Source: Trichobilharzia szidati | Lineage: Eukaryota; Platyhelminthes; Trematoda; Strigeidida; Schistosomatidae | Length of the DNA stretch: 64,000 nt | Assembly: GCA_944472155.2 (NCBI GenBank) | Contig: OX235271.1 | Coordinates: forward strand, 22,327,710 to 22,391,709 | Direction: 5' to 3' | Part shown: piece after piece, positions 48,433-61,245 of the stretch | Numbering within the stretch: position 1 is the stretch's first letter | Layout: each line of letters starts with the position of its first letter | Notes under the pieces: model-generated | What the model was told of the DNA's origin: nothing | Databases searched by the model: none | Seen by the model: the letters and a program-made list of their open reading frames with translations, nothing else | Made by a program: the position numbers and the translations under genes

Positions 48433-48879
48433 GTTTATGAGAAGTTAATTAACTGTAAATTTAACATCAAGAAATAAAATGGGTAAAACATTAATGTTGC
48501 TTAGAAAACAAATTTAAAGTTATATAAATGGGGATAGTGGTTACAATTATTCTACTTTAATCACAACAAATGGAAAACTAGGTAAGCTTTCCATACAGGA
48601 TAACTAATTGTATGACATCTCAGGAGTTCACCGCTCGTGGTTATATGTATATAAAATACAATGAGGTGCACTTGAATATTGCACTAGCAGGTCTAAAAGG
48701 AGAATAAATGCAAACTAAAGTGAGATGTTGCTTACATCTTGATAGAGTACGGGAACAGCCGCGATATTTTAGTGCACTTTGAAACAGCTACCATTAAACT
48801 GCCCAGTTTTCGATGTTACTTAAAGCTTATTTGGAAATCTCAGCACATATCACAAAGATATGTCTGTTTCCGACATATG

Positions 48880-49250
48880 ACATATGGCACCAGTCAATGA
48901 AATCTACAACAGTTAGTCTAGGCCACGTAGGAAGATGTAGACTTCCTGGTTGGGGTCCTCGGGACGCTAAAAACCAATGGTTGGAAACAATTGGTGACAT
49001 GGCTCAAAATCATTCTCAATGGCGCAGATGCATCCACTCCTTGTGACTTATGATTTCCAATGAAACTGTATTATTCTTCGTTATTACTATTCCTTTGTCT
49101 CACACCCCCGTTTACTGCCTCTAATATGCATTTCTCCTACTTTCTTCTCTTACTTTGTGTGCTACATGGAGTGTGGCGACTTGAACTGCTGCACATCGGT
49201 GCAAAGTTCTATGTTGAAAACTGTCTTGTCTGCCTGTTTTCGACATAGAA
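48880..49250 (+). mobile_element. RTE-clade (Perere-3-like) 3' end
   Basis: Encodes VSLGHVGRCRLPGWGPRDAK, NQWLETIGDMAQNHSQWRRC, IHSL and a stop at 49045, then the 3' UTR with CACATCGGTGCAAAGTTC. It lies upstream of ELYS. 48433-48880 has no assigned feature and should include the promoter. Confidence 0.8.
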
Positions 49251-49345
49251 CAGTAAATATTACTGTTTCACTGTGTGATACACCTAATAAACAAACTAAT
49301 ATCGAATTACTTACTACCAGAGTGCCCAAGTTTTACACATGAAAT
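49240..49345 (+). repeat. PLE family B-type terminal fragment
   Basis: TACTGTTTCACTGTGTGATA and GAATTACTTACTACCA.AGTGC recur at 54170-54260, where they follow a hammerhead-like motif. 49345-50040 holds nothing recognised. Confidence 0.5.
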
Positions 49346-50039
49346 TATAAGTCACAAGGAGTGGATGCATCTGTGCCACTGAGAACGATTTTGAGAGCTG
49401 GAAACTACCAGCACACCTAGTGCTTTGAGTGAGACTTAACTGCAGAATGAGAAATACAAAAAAAACCCAGAGAACCATGATCTGTAATCACTTTTTTAGA
49501 AACTTTGTGATTCGTATAAATCCTTTATTCTGGTTCTTTCCTGAAAATCACTGATGTTAAAACTTATCTTCAACCAAATAAAATAAAAATAGAAATATGC
49601 AAAGCAGGCAAAATAAATGATATACAATAATTTCTTAAACATTTAACTGGAATCGCAAGTCATTTGATATAATTAATATTAATTATAATTAGTTCTCCAT
49701 TGTGGAAAATGGTTACTGATATGTATTACAGCTTATAAAATGACTACATATCCTCAATCTTGATGAGTAAAACATATTTCTGCCAGTCACACCATTTATA
49801 CCTCCTAATAAGAGAGAAATCCAGTGGAATTGTGTTTGGAGATAGTTGCAACTATGCACCATGCTACATCGATCCGAGAACCACCTTTTTCAACCATAAA
49901 ATCACTTATCCAGTCTACCGACATATGAAAACAAACTTACCGTTAAGGATAGATAGCAAATTACTGGGGGACATCCAGTATTAGTAGCAGCAGACAACCA
50001 AATAACAGTGCTAAGCGACGAATTTCAAAGCAAAACCTC

Positions 50040-51815
50040 GACCTGACATTTTAAAATATCGCCAAGGTTAAGGCAAATCCTCATTATAAGGATAGAAAGC
50101 TCTTGTTGCTTATGTTAATCCTCCCGATATATATCTCTGCAGAGATCCAGTTTCTTTTTGAAAGCGTTCACCGATGGAGCTGTTACTGTTGTATTAGGTA
50201 AGGAGTTCCAGTCGTTGACCACTCTGTGAGAGAATCTAAATTCCACACGTATTTTATTCGACTTCGGTTTGAGCACCTTCTTGTAGTGACTTCGTAAATG
50301 TATCCTAGAGGGAAAGAAAAGGTTTGAAAGGTCAATCCCTAAATCACCCTTTAATATGCAGTAAGCTGAAATTAAGTCACCTCTCTTCTCTCGGTAATGA
50401 TAACGGGAAGAGATTTAAATGCTCCATCCTCTTATCATAAGGAAGGCGTGAGATACCACTAACTAATTTCGTTCCTACCCTCTGTACTCCTTTCGGGATA
50501 TGTGCCTCCTTTTTGAAGCATGGACTCACCGCTTGTACGCAGTATTCTAGATGAGGTCTGACACATGTTGCATAGGGTACTTGGAACATACCCTCGTCTA
50601 ATCGTTTGAAAGCTCTTTGTAGTGCCCATAACATTCGAAAAGCCTTAACTGCGGCTCCATTACAGTATGCCGTTGTTCTTAAGACATGTCTTACAATAAT
50701 TCCTCAGTCCTTTTGTCCCCTAACATCTGGCAGTTCTGTGTCCCCCAGGGAGTACGACGTGTAAAACTTCTGACATAAATGCATTACTGCGTTTCTCTTG
50801 AAATTAATTTCCAGACTTCAAAGGTTAGGCCATTCTGCTAATTTATGTGGATCGTTTTGTAGTACCAACCTATCATCATTACTACTTACGGTTTTCCATA
50901 TCTTAATATCGTCCCCAAGTAGTAAGGAAGATGAGGCAAGAATTTTCGGTACTTCATTTGCGAATTATAGGAATAGCAGGGGGCTAATAACGGTTCCCTG
51001 AGGTACTCCACTTAGTACTGCTTTCCACCCTGACAGTAGACTATTAGCCTTCACCTTCTGCCTTCTATCCATCAGGTAGTCGCTGAACCACTCACATAAG
51101 CGTAGGTCTAATCCAAAATGTTTAAGTTTACTAAGAAGACCTTAATGGGATACCTTATCGAATTCTTTACTAGGATCGATAAATACAACGTCCAGTAGAT
51201 GGTTTTTATCTCTGGCCTCGACCCAATCTTCCCTACCTAACAGGAAGTTTGTCAAGCAGGATCGTCCTGGACGGAATCCATGCTGTTCCACAGCCAGCAA
51301 GCCATGTTTTTCCACATGAGCTAATAGCTGATCCCTTATGAGTTTTTCTAACACCTTTGCTATAATGGAGGTCAGACTTACAGGCCGGTAGTTAGATACT
51401 AATTGTCCGTTCCACTCTTAGAAGATGGGGCTTCTAAAAGCATCATTCAAGTCCCTAGGTAGCCTAGTCTGGGTCTCCGTAATTGGAATGTACATTATAT
51501 CCGCCAAGGAGATTAGTAGTGTAGGATGAAGTCCGTCAGGTCCAGGTGATTTACCTGGCTTCAGCTTAGACAGTATTTTGGGAACCACTGCATCCTCTAC
51601 CACAATTGAGGGCATTTTACTGGCTACATCAGTGACCTCGCTACACCCCTGGGTGGTACGATTGGGTGAGAAAACATCGCAAAAGTATTCGGAGAACTTT
51701 TCAGCTTTTCTTTCATCTGACTTGGCCGCCTCTCCTGTATTGCAGTCTAATACAATAGTTAGCAGATAGAAGAAAGTTCGAGCAAAGGATATTCTTTTAG
51801 ATAATTTATTCATCC
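50040..51815 (-). mobile_element. CR1-like non-LTR retrotransposon, RT region, degraded
   Basis: Minus strand, in order: AEKFSEYFCDVFSPNRTTQG; ILSKLKPGKSPGPDGLHPTL (RT entry); VEQHGFRPGRSCLTNFLLG; LLDVVFIDPSKEFDKVSH (motif A); QGTVISPLLFL (motif B); LLGDDIKIWK (motif C, LGDD in place of YADD, 50900-50935); VRPHLEYCVQAVSPCFKKEA; VEFRFSHRVVNDWNSLPNTT. Stops and frameshifts separate these blocks. No cellular gene is implied. Confidence 0.87.
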
Positions 51816-51819
51816 AACT

Positions 51820-54100
51820 TTACACGTAGATACACGATACTCTAGAATAATTGTTAGTAACAAGACTCATGTTTTTTGGAATAATATTCACTGATTAAGA
51901 TCAATGAAATACAGTTCAACAAAAATGCGTGGGTTATAATAATCATAAAAGTGTAATACTTAACTGAATATCAGATAAAATAAGGGAAATTTTTCAGCAA
52001 TCAGAGAGAGTTGGAACACTTGTGGCCAGGATAAGGAAAGCGTCTAAACGAATTCTTTTGAACATATAAGTTATGCTTCTTAATAAGGATTCCGACGTCT
52101 TCAGCAGTGTTTAATAGATGAACTCATAAAATGAAGTCAAGATTAGTCGGAATTTAGCAGATAACTTCAAATGCCTTAAATAACATCAGTTTTGCGTTTG
52201 GCAAAATACTTTCTGCATATTTCTGCTTTTGTTGTAGCTACTAATGCCAAAAGTTTACACCAGTTTTTGAGAATAAAGCAAATTGTCATTATTCAGTTCA
52301 CTGTAACATCTTCAAAAATCAACGTTTGAAATTTCAATATGGGATTTTTACATGCTGCCACCACTTTATACCATTTGCCATACATACAACGCTGCTACCA
52401 AATACTGTCGTGTCCCGCCAGTTCATGTGAATTTCCAATGAGGCATGCGTCTTGGTATGTGAGTTTTCATGTACTAGGAATTATGTCAGATTCTTGGTGC
52501 TAGTTTGTGATCCGTTAGCATGTTTTGCCCCTAAAAATCCCCGAACTTACCAGTTCCTCATGACTATATGTGTGTTAGAATTTTGATCCATTTTCGATGG
52601 CCATTTGTATCTCTTTGGCAAACGCCCTCTATTCGTGTAGAATAACACTATCAAGGAGGCAAAGTGTGATGTCTGAACCAGGCTGAACTTACCATGAATA
52701 CTAAAGTCACTCAGTAGACGGCTATTAATAAAAAGTCAACAGGCGGAGGCAATACCTTCATTATGATTTTCATTTGTTTCCTTTCTTGATAGAATATTAC
52801 TGAAGAATGAATGCCCTTTCGTTGGCTTTCAGTTTCATTTGCCCACTACTGTGCCTAAAATATACACGTCCAACATTAACTGCTATCTGCAAACCTATTA
52901 AGCGCTATTGACAGGTGTCTTTAGGACTATTTTGATATTAAAGTCGATTATCAATGCATAACTGTTGACTGCTTGTCCTATATCATCATTTTAGCTACCG
53001 ATGCTCATTTACTCCTTGTCTGTGGTATTCCTTAGGCTAATACTCTGTTTACAATCCTCTGGGTGTCAGTTAACATCTTGCTTTGCCATATCAACTGTCG
53101 GGATAACTGCTTCTTAATAAGAAAATCGGACATAAATTCAATTCGCTACATGCTACCAAGTGGCAGTTGATAAAGTAGGCTGCGTTTTAACAGGTAGTAC
53201 TTAACCGTGTGGGAATTCAGACCAGATGGCTCAGCATTTCATTTGCCAATGTGTGACATGCTTAATATTTCACAAAAGGTTAGCAACTGGTGGCGTTCAC
53301 GTGACCTATAGTATGATAGATAGGAAAAATATATATAAATCCTCTCCATGTATTTTCGTCAGCAGGATGCAGAAGGGCGACCAAACAGTCGACATATTTT
53401 CAAAAGGAATAATACCTGTAGAACCAGGCCTGTACACACTTGCCTGATGACGTAAAAACCAATGCGCACTCCCATCAAAATAACAAACATTTGGGTGCAT
53501 TCAAAAAATGTGACCCACTCAGCCCACTGTTAGAGTTCATAGAAGAATGCACGATGAATCATTTGTGTATCAGATAAATTCAGTGCAACCTCGTTTCATT
53601 TGTCATAGATATTTGTGCCCCAAAATACGCCACCAGAGGCCATAGTTACCCTACCACTGGTTACAAATTCTGAAAGGTTAGTAAATAGTCATGCAGGAAT
53701 GCAGACACCACTCAGATTACTCATAACCTAACCAGATATGAAGGTCATCTCCCCCTTCCATATTTTCCTTGACTGTTATTACTCCTTCTCAAACATACTT
53801 AGCTACCTAAATTATTAACATTGGCTTCCTTTTTTGTACTTTACTACACTCCTTCTATTGTGTATCCAATGGTTCCGACTCTATTAGCACTATGAGTATT
53901 ACAAAATTGTCCTGCCATTAACCATCATGTAATTATTAGTTTTGTGGTTGTTTTTTCTTATTTTCTATACTTTTCGGCAATATTAAACTGACAGTCATTG
54001 GTTGTGAACGCCATAGTCACCACCTTAAAAAAATTTGTATTATTCAGGATTACTCCCCCTACGACAAATAGCAGAAAACAAAGAAAGCTATAAAACTCAA
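51820..54100. other. Unassigned sequence upstream of ELYS
   Basis: No domain or repeat was recognised. The short frames at 53226-53447 and 53306-53500 overlap on opposite strands and lack support. Confidence 0.4.
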
Positions 54101-54104
54101 GTGT

Positions 54105-54262
54105 CAAAGTCGTGTGATCACAATTGATATGATTATGAACAATAAATTTTGTTCGAAACGTTATCCAGTAAATAATACTGTTTCACTGTGTGATATACCT
54201 AATAAACAAAATAATATGGAATTACTTACTACCACAGTGCCCAAGTTTTACACATATATTCA
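54105..54262 (+). mobile_element. PLE family B terminal repeat fragment with hammerhead-like motif
   Basis: TTGATATGATTAT, then stem GAACAA/TTGTTC (6 bp, the best stem II of this family), GAAACGTTATCCAG at 54122-54168. It is followed by the same end sequence as 49250-49340. Confidence 0.6.
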
Positions 54263-55728
54263 TATTACTCACACAACCACTACAAACACTGCATTAGACT
54301 GCATTAGAATTCTGTTGTACAGGGTTTGTGTGCGTCCTTTATTTGATTACTGTTCATTCATGTATAGTAGTATACGCATAGAGGACAAATTGAAAGTCGA
54401 GGGAGTGCAGAGGTACTTCACGTTAAAATTACTCGGAACTGAAAATGGTACGAACTACTCCACTAGATGTGATACCCTAGGACTAGAAACACTATGGCTA
54501 AGACACCTGAGACTAAACTTGACACTTTACTATAAGCTTCTAAACCACTTAGTTTTTACCTCTACTAATGGCACTCGACTTTCAGATGACAATGGCTACA
54601 AACTAAGACACACTAAGGGTACAGTAGCTATCGAACAATGTAAAACAGCCACCAGGCAAAAGTTTTACTTGATTAGGTATGCACAGATATGGAATAAACT
54701 ACCAATGGAAATGCGTCAAGCAAGTACATTGGCCTCCTTCAAAAAGGTGCTTAATGACAAACTACAAGAGTTTGCAAACGAAAGTAGTTCTAGTTCCTAT
54801 CTGAGAGCCTCCGAAATTATAGGTCCATTTAATGTATAAGCTTAAATACTACACCTGTTGTTTTTTGCCTATATTTATAATTCTAGATAAAACATTAACG
54901 GTTAAGATACGTATCCTCAAACAGACAAGAAATCTCGTATGTAAAACTACTACCCAACACAATAAGTGGAATAAAATGGACATAAACCGACAACATGAAA
55001 ATGGTATAACTCACCACAACATCACATGGACAGATGTACGCTCGTTGGGCACCATATATCCCTCACCAACTGCAACCCACCTTTCCTTAGATAATGTGAT
55101 GAACTTATATCCATAATGTTGCTGAGCAGTTAATATTCTCAACTCCTGTCGGAACAGCTGAAATCCATAAAACTTCCCCACGCTAAGAAAATACCCACAA
55201 GCAGTAGAAATCCATTAATTAATGCGTCTGAAGCTTATGTATTTACTCCCAACAATGACATTGCAGATCAAATGAGATAAACATATCACTGATTTCAAAA
55301 TAACACATCAGTGAACTATAATTCAAGGATTCTGCACACAACAAAGTTATGTATGAAAATTGACTTCAAGCTTTATGTTTTTTCCCAGGCACTTATAATC
55401 CATCCACCAAAGACCTGGTTTTTTGTTAATGCGAAGACAATACTTCTGTATTTCCTGATGTGTTGCACTCACTGACAATCTAGCAGATTTTTCCAACAGT
55501 GCACAGAAATGATTGTATGTAAGTGAAAAGGTTGTTTTATACTACTGGGATTAACATTTATCAAGTGTATGTATAATCTCCAGTGAACATGTAAAGCATA
55601 TCTTGCCAACGCCTGTAAATTGTGATTGAATTATATGGTTCTATTTCTGTAACAATTTGATGATGCCTGTAAACTGGCGTCCCTCATGTACTGTACTATG
55701 AGAATAAATTTATTTATTTATTTATTTA
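54263..55728 (+). mobile_element. CR1-like retrotransposon, C-terminus and 3' UTR
   Basis: The frame to 54839 encodes RILLYRVCVRPLFDYCSFMY, GVQRYFTLKLLG, RCDTLGLETLWLRHLRLNLT, YKLLNHLV, FYLIRYAQIWNKLPMEMRQA, TLASFKKVLNDKL: the conserved C-terminal end after RT in CR1/Jockey-like elements. A 0.9-kb 3' UTR ends CCTGTAAACTGGCGTCCCTC and (ATTT)n at 55709-55728. The RT domain is missing. Confidence 0.85.
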
Positions 55729-55729
55729 G

Positions 55730-58700
55730 ACCTGACATTAAAAAACAAAACAACAACCCTGAAATGTTATTTTATGATTGTTTAGAGTTGTTTCAACCAA
55801 ATTAACTGCCCATCTTGGCGATAAACATTCTTAATTATCATTTCATAACTTCTTGTATAACTATAGCTTTACTGTCACCATGCATAATCATATCGTAGCT
55901 TCCACTACCCAATACTCAGTTATTATTGTATGATGTTTATTTTCCTTTCTACTTCTTGGAATTTTTTCGCATTTATAATTATTTTTGTGTTTATTCTGCT
56001 TTTTGGTGTTGTTGTCTTTAGATTTATTTTTTTTGTTAAATACTCCTTTTAAATGTTTGTAACATTAGATGCAAATATTGTAGATATTGTGCTGAAAATT
56101 CCACACTGAACCCCTAGTACTGTTTCTGGAATAAAGCAAATTATTATTACTGAAATGGCAAGAATAAACCATTAAATTTCGCTCGATAAATTATTTTGTG
56201 AATAACTTTTAATAAAATTATATTATACATGTCATGTCATGTTGGTGTCTGTCATACGACCTGACCCGGCACACTCTTAGAATGGCTGTTGTTTCAGGTG
56301 GGCTGCGTTGGAATTTCGCTATGACAAGCAGGATTGGATAGCTGGAGGGTAATATTAACTACAAAAATAGTCTGCTTTCTGTAGAAGCTACATTTTTGAC
56401 AATGAAGAATTCACATGTCTCAGGATATCCATACCGTCTAGTTATCTGCAGGGCAGGGCATTTTTGACAAGTGATTGCTACCAGTACGAGGAAATCACTC
56501 AAATATATTAGCAGAATATTCTGTGGGGACAGGATACACTGTGTAGATGCATTTTTCACCTCTTGTTCATGGAAAGGCATTGCCTTAAGTTGAAAGTTTA
56601 TCTTTAGGGGGACTTAATACACACTTCCACCGACTGATTCAATGTAATGTGCGTTATGAGGAATCAATGTATAAAATGCTTCTAAACTTTGTTAACGTTG
56701 TACCATTGTCTGCTTATTTGGTCGCTGGGCTCACATATATGTTTGATTCTAATGATTGCTGCAAGCGCAGTGAAGTGGGAGAGGTAATTGTTCGTTTAAT
56801 TTGCGTTAGTGTTTCACGCGATGCATTAATTCAGTGTATAGTATCACTATGCACATGAGCTTTGTTCACTAGAGAATTTCGTCTGGTAAGCTTTATTTTC
56901 AATCTGCTATTTGTCACACTACTTGCAATGACACTATGTCCTTAATGTCTATATTTTAGTGTTTTACATCACTAATAATGGCGATGAATTTGACTTAGAG
57001 TTTCCGTTTACATGATGCAGTACAAATTCAGTATCATGATTGAATGCCTAGGCTGCATTACGTGGTATTGTTGTCTTACGATATTTTAATAATTTTCTGT
57101 GTAGTGAACGCTGTGCACAACTTTTCAGAGTTGAGTCAAGTGTACGGTATATTTGATATCTATAGTTTCCTGGACATGCAAACGTGATTCCTGGAAGAGG
57201 TTCACAAAATCAAGTTTACTATTCGTTATATTGTCGAATAATTTCTAAGTTATACAATTGCAATACTTTCTTCGAGATAAATGTATTTAGTATAAAGTTA
57301 ATCCACCTTCTACTTTCACAAACTTTAGGCAATCTTGCTAAGAGAATATTGCTTTAACTGTATAGATAATTCAGAAGTTGTCCTTAAATTTGCTTAAAAT
57401 CTTGTAATAATGGGAAACATGTGAGGTGATATTCTGGCCAACTGGACCTTCACTTTCAAATAGCGTAGTCCGTATGGTAACATTCCACTTACAGCTGAAA
57501 AACAATTATAACAGTGCAACGAAACATTATAGCAACGTATGAAACAATCTCAATGAAAAGAATGAACTGACCAGATGACAGAAAATTTTGAAACAAAAGA
57601 ATTTGCTGGTTTTGACGGCGACGAAAGCCAAAGAGACGTAAAGCGAAACAATGAATAATCTACACCGACATAAGTGTCAAAAAACTGCAGGATTAACGTA
57701 AAAACCGCCGTGCGAATGAACGGTTAGCAGACAACAATCCAGCATGGCCAACTAACATGAACGAAAATGACTTTCAAGTGCCCCGTCCGCTCCGTGACCA
57801 TGACTGCGTGGGATAATTTCAGTCTAATAAGCTCACACTTGGTCACAGTCACGTGTTTCGATATAAGGAACTGAGTCAGCATGCCGTCAGTTTATGTACA
57901 ATTAGGTCAATATACAAAACAGTATGACTTGTTGTTTTAGGAATGAACCAGGCTGTGGCTAAATGAATATCTACGAGTCAGCACACGTGCCACTACTCTT
58001 ATTCCCAGTGGCGTCGGCAACAACCAAGAAATGACACTTTCTTCCTTCCAAATCTAACTTAGCACAAAACCCTTTCTGGCCATGGTGCCCGCTTGCTATT
58101 TAGCCCCAACCACATGACCTGGTGGCCAGTCTACTCTTAATACCGCTTCAACTTTAAAATCAAAAATATAATGCTTACTACTTTTGAAGGATGTATCTAT
58201 TAGGGATAGTATGAAGAGAATATGAGGACACAATTACGTCATAACTCAACACCCGCACTCCTTTCTTTTGAAAACCTAATTGTTTTGCAATATGGTTCAG
58301 CCAACACACATAAAAGAGCGGCTTAAGTGCACATCACCGCTAATTGTGGCCTCTCAGTCCATTGTTGTGGTGGTCTCATGACAAGTTAAATTTTTATACG
58401 CCTTCCAAATGAAACTGTGCACTGAAAAATGCTTTTCTGACACACATAATATCGGCGGTGTGATGTATTTGAACTGAGTTACATCCCCTGCACCCTAATT
58501 AGAAAATGCCCTCAGATACTGGTATCTGCATAAGTAATGGATTAAAGGGGCAATAAACTCAAAAATATAACGTTTAGTTTGAATTCTCATGAAATCATCG
58601 TAGTACATTTCGGTATATTTAGTAAAACGCCCTAATACTTCCTTGATAAAGCAGGTGGGGGATACCTTATGGTCACTCAACTTAAACAAACTGATCGTTG

Positions 58701-59384
58701 ATGGTGAAATGGCCGAAGTTAGGCCAAACTGACGAATTTCTCTGATCTGCCGCAATACTGTTCTACCTGAGTCAACTGGAAGTGATCTGATGCAGTGGGG
58801 GAAATTACTGCGCGTAGAAGGACCTCTCGGAATTCGCAACATACACTGTGTATTGAGATTCTGAAACGCACAGTAGAACGACAGCATCCAAGAGAAGTAA
58901 ATTTTTAGTAGATATTTAGTAGCTAAATAGTATAACAAACTGAACAGTCAGCCCGACGTTTGGTGAAAGTAGTTGGCAGATAAGCTGGTATAATTTCGTA
59001 CTATCCAAGTAAGCAAGAATTCTTGGAGACGAAACAGTAATTAACTGCGCGTGTACATATTCCGCCAGAGAAAATGTACTACTAATTAGACAGCATGTGA
59101 ACATGAGTGTTTCAGTCAGGAATCACAATAATTTGCTTTATTCCAAAACAGTACTAATGTTGCGGTGTGCAATTTTCAGCATTTGGAACAATATTGTGTC
59201 TAATTTTATCGAAATTATATTAAAATAGTTATGAAGATAATATTACGGGATTTTATTGACAGTTCTTGTTTGGTATTAGCAGTGACAGTAAGACCACAAA
59301 CATAAAAAGTTTTAAAATAATGAAAGTAATTTTGGCAGTTAAGATTATTGGTCGCTTTTATGTAACAACACTAAAAAAGAAGTC
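55730..59384. other. Unassigned sequence with repeat fragments
   Basis: 56075-56155 is a non-LTR 3' end (AAAATTCCACACTG ... AATAAAGCAAATTATT). 58460-58938 is an unclassified repeat related to 12680-12960 and partly to 62440-62500; its frame LRIPRGPSTRSNF matches nothing I know. 59115-59200 is the same 3' end on the minus strand. The rest is unassigned. Confidence 0.45.
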
Positions 59385-59545
59385 AGTTGGTGGCTGGTGA
59401 CTAGCAGTGGAGTCCAGGATGCGAGTTTCGTCATATTTGAGATTCGTCATCCGGATGTACCCGCATTCCGCAGTGAGTGATGACTGTACTACCGATTCTC
59501 GAAACCAGTGCTCATAGTTCAAACGCCAAAGCGTCACATACATGA
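59385..59545 (-). mobile_element. Sm-alpha-type SINE with decayed hammerhead
   Basis: Minus strand: decayed tRNA-like block (GACGCTTTGGCGTTTGAA), then hammerhead 59405-59460 with GATGACGA in place of CTGACGA, GAAA present, ATC before CTGG. Inactive by inspection. Confidence 0.7.
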
Positions 59546-59589
59546 CAATATCTTTAATTGGTCTCTACATAATTCTAGGGGCTGCAAAA

Positions 59590-60215
59590 TTAATAATATA
59601 TATTCTCACTTTGTGTATGTGAGGGATGCCAGTTTACAGGCAACATCACTAACTTACTTGGCGCCGGGCCCAGAGTGATCACGAATGCCCCGGCCGTAGG
59701 TGGAGGCTCGCCTTTGCACTTCGGCGTGCTGAAGCCGATCCCTAATCGGGCTAGCTCGGACGAGCAGTTTTTGCTAGTGGGCAGGTCTTCGGATCATCCC
59801 TTTATTTTTTGCGTCGGTGGCACAGTGGTTAGGACTCTTGCCGACCATGCACATGGTCTGGGGTTCGATCCCCTGCCGACGCACACCCGATATCAATGGT
59901 CGGCCTGCAAAATTTGGGCTACCGATATCAAATGCTGAAAATTCCATACTTCTACCAAAAAGTGCTGTGTGGAATCAAGCTGTACTCTAAAAAATATGAT
60001 AGGTGTGATATCGATTGGCCTGTAGTTGTCGACTCCCTTTTTTCCAGTCACATTTGTGTTTAGGCATAATGAATGTTGTTTTCCATCTTTTCGAGTAGGT
60101 TAGGGTTTCTAAGGACATTGTAAACATTTTAAGCAGTAATATGAAGATGTCAGGACCTACAAGTATGAGGCTATCCGGCGTCCAAACACCGAGAAAACAA
60201 TTGCCGAACACAAAA
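59590..60215 (-). mobile_element. CR1-like fragment with SINE inside
   Basis: The 3' end (complement of CCTGTAAACTGGCATCCCTC) is at 59600-59645. An RT piece is at 59990-60200 (minus): LILVGPDIFILLLKMF then WKTTFIMPKHKCDWKKGSRQ. A tRNA-SINE (59811-59990) and a GC-rich 150-bp stretch (59660-59805) lie between. Confidence 0.65.
59811..59990 (+). mobile_element. tRNA-derived SINE, best copy
   Basis: The head keeps a 7-bp acceptor stem (GCGTCGG/CCGACGC), a T-arm GGGGTTCGATCCCC and a hairpin GACCATGCACATGGTC. The tail has ATATCAATGGTCGGCCTGC and GCTGAAAATTCCATACTTC. It is preceded by a GC-rich segment that may belong to it. Confidence 0.87.
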
Positions 60216-60989
60216 TGACTCGCATTTGACAAAAACACACATTCAGACAAAAAATGTACAACAGTCCAATGAACCACAAACAGTCTAATTGGCACAAAAT
60301 GAAAAATGATACTTAAAATATAGTTTTAATGTTTAAAGTTGCAATATGAGACGCAATACAATACACAATTCCCGTTGGTACGACTCAAATTCTTTAACCC
60401 GCTCAATATCGAGTATATACTCAGTGGTCGTAGGAGTCCAGGAAATGATGCATTCAAAGCATCAGTATAATTCTCATGAACACACCAATACTTTGCAGAA
60501 TGTATCAAAATCGTAGATTAATCAAACCCTACACGAAATGGAATTCATTAATTCCGCGAGGTAAACATGCTGTAGTGCACATCTGGATATTCATCCATAT
60601 GTTGATCATGCCGACAAATCCAAATCACAACCCATACAGCGCCAATTGACCAAGATATCTAAAAAGTAATGAAAATATGCTGATAGGTGTGTTTCGAATC
60701 TCACTGACTCATTCGATGGTAATATTCTGCTCCTGCATACTCCATTCATCATTTCGTATGGATGAGTTCGCAGTCATTCTGATTCTTGACCGAAATGAAT
60801 TAAAAAATCCACCGAATGCGGATTATGGTGATTCATTAGCGCTTCTTTGCATATTCAACTGGATACTAACTACTGTGGTGAGCCTCTTGCAGATGATATT
60901 GCTGAAAACATTATCGTCGGTAAACTAACTAATGTTTTAAAAGCCAATATTATACTTTTGTGAATAGCCCGCCTTGTGGACCACAAGTA

Positions 60990-61245
60990 ACTCAGCCTTC
61001 AGCTGTTACACGTGTATTTGAAAAACTCAAACAATAGTGGCGCCTAGGATTGTATCATGTAAATTGTTTGCCTATGTTTACCTATGCTCACTGACATTAT
61101 TCCACTACCTTTCCTTGTATCTATATCTTGTGTGAGTGAAAACTGTAAATGTGCTTACTCCATGTGTATATTACTTATCATATTGATGATTCCTGTAAAC
61201 ATGGGCCCTTAATGTACATAAAGTGAGAATACATTATTTAACTAA
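60990..61245 (+). mobile_element. CR1-like 3' end
   Basis: Ends TTCCTGTAAACATGGGCCCT ... GAGAATACATTATTTAAC, the same terminal pattern as 55660-55728. No coding part remains. 60215-60990 and 61245-62985 hold nothing I can assign. Confidence 0.6.

Noticed and set aside
47822..48103. 93-codon plus-strand frame
   Set aside because: It lies antisense to ELYS exon 1 and has no independent support.
59811..59883. A functional tRNA gene
   Set aside because: Acceptor and T arms look right, but the anticodon arm is abnormal, and the same head plus tail occurs at three places as a SINE.
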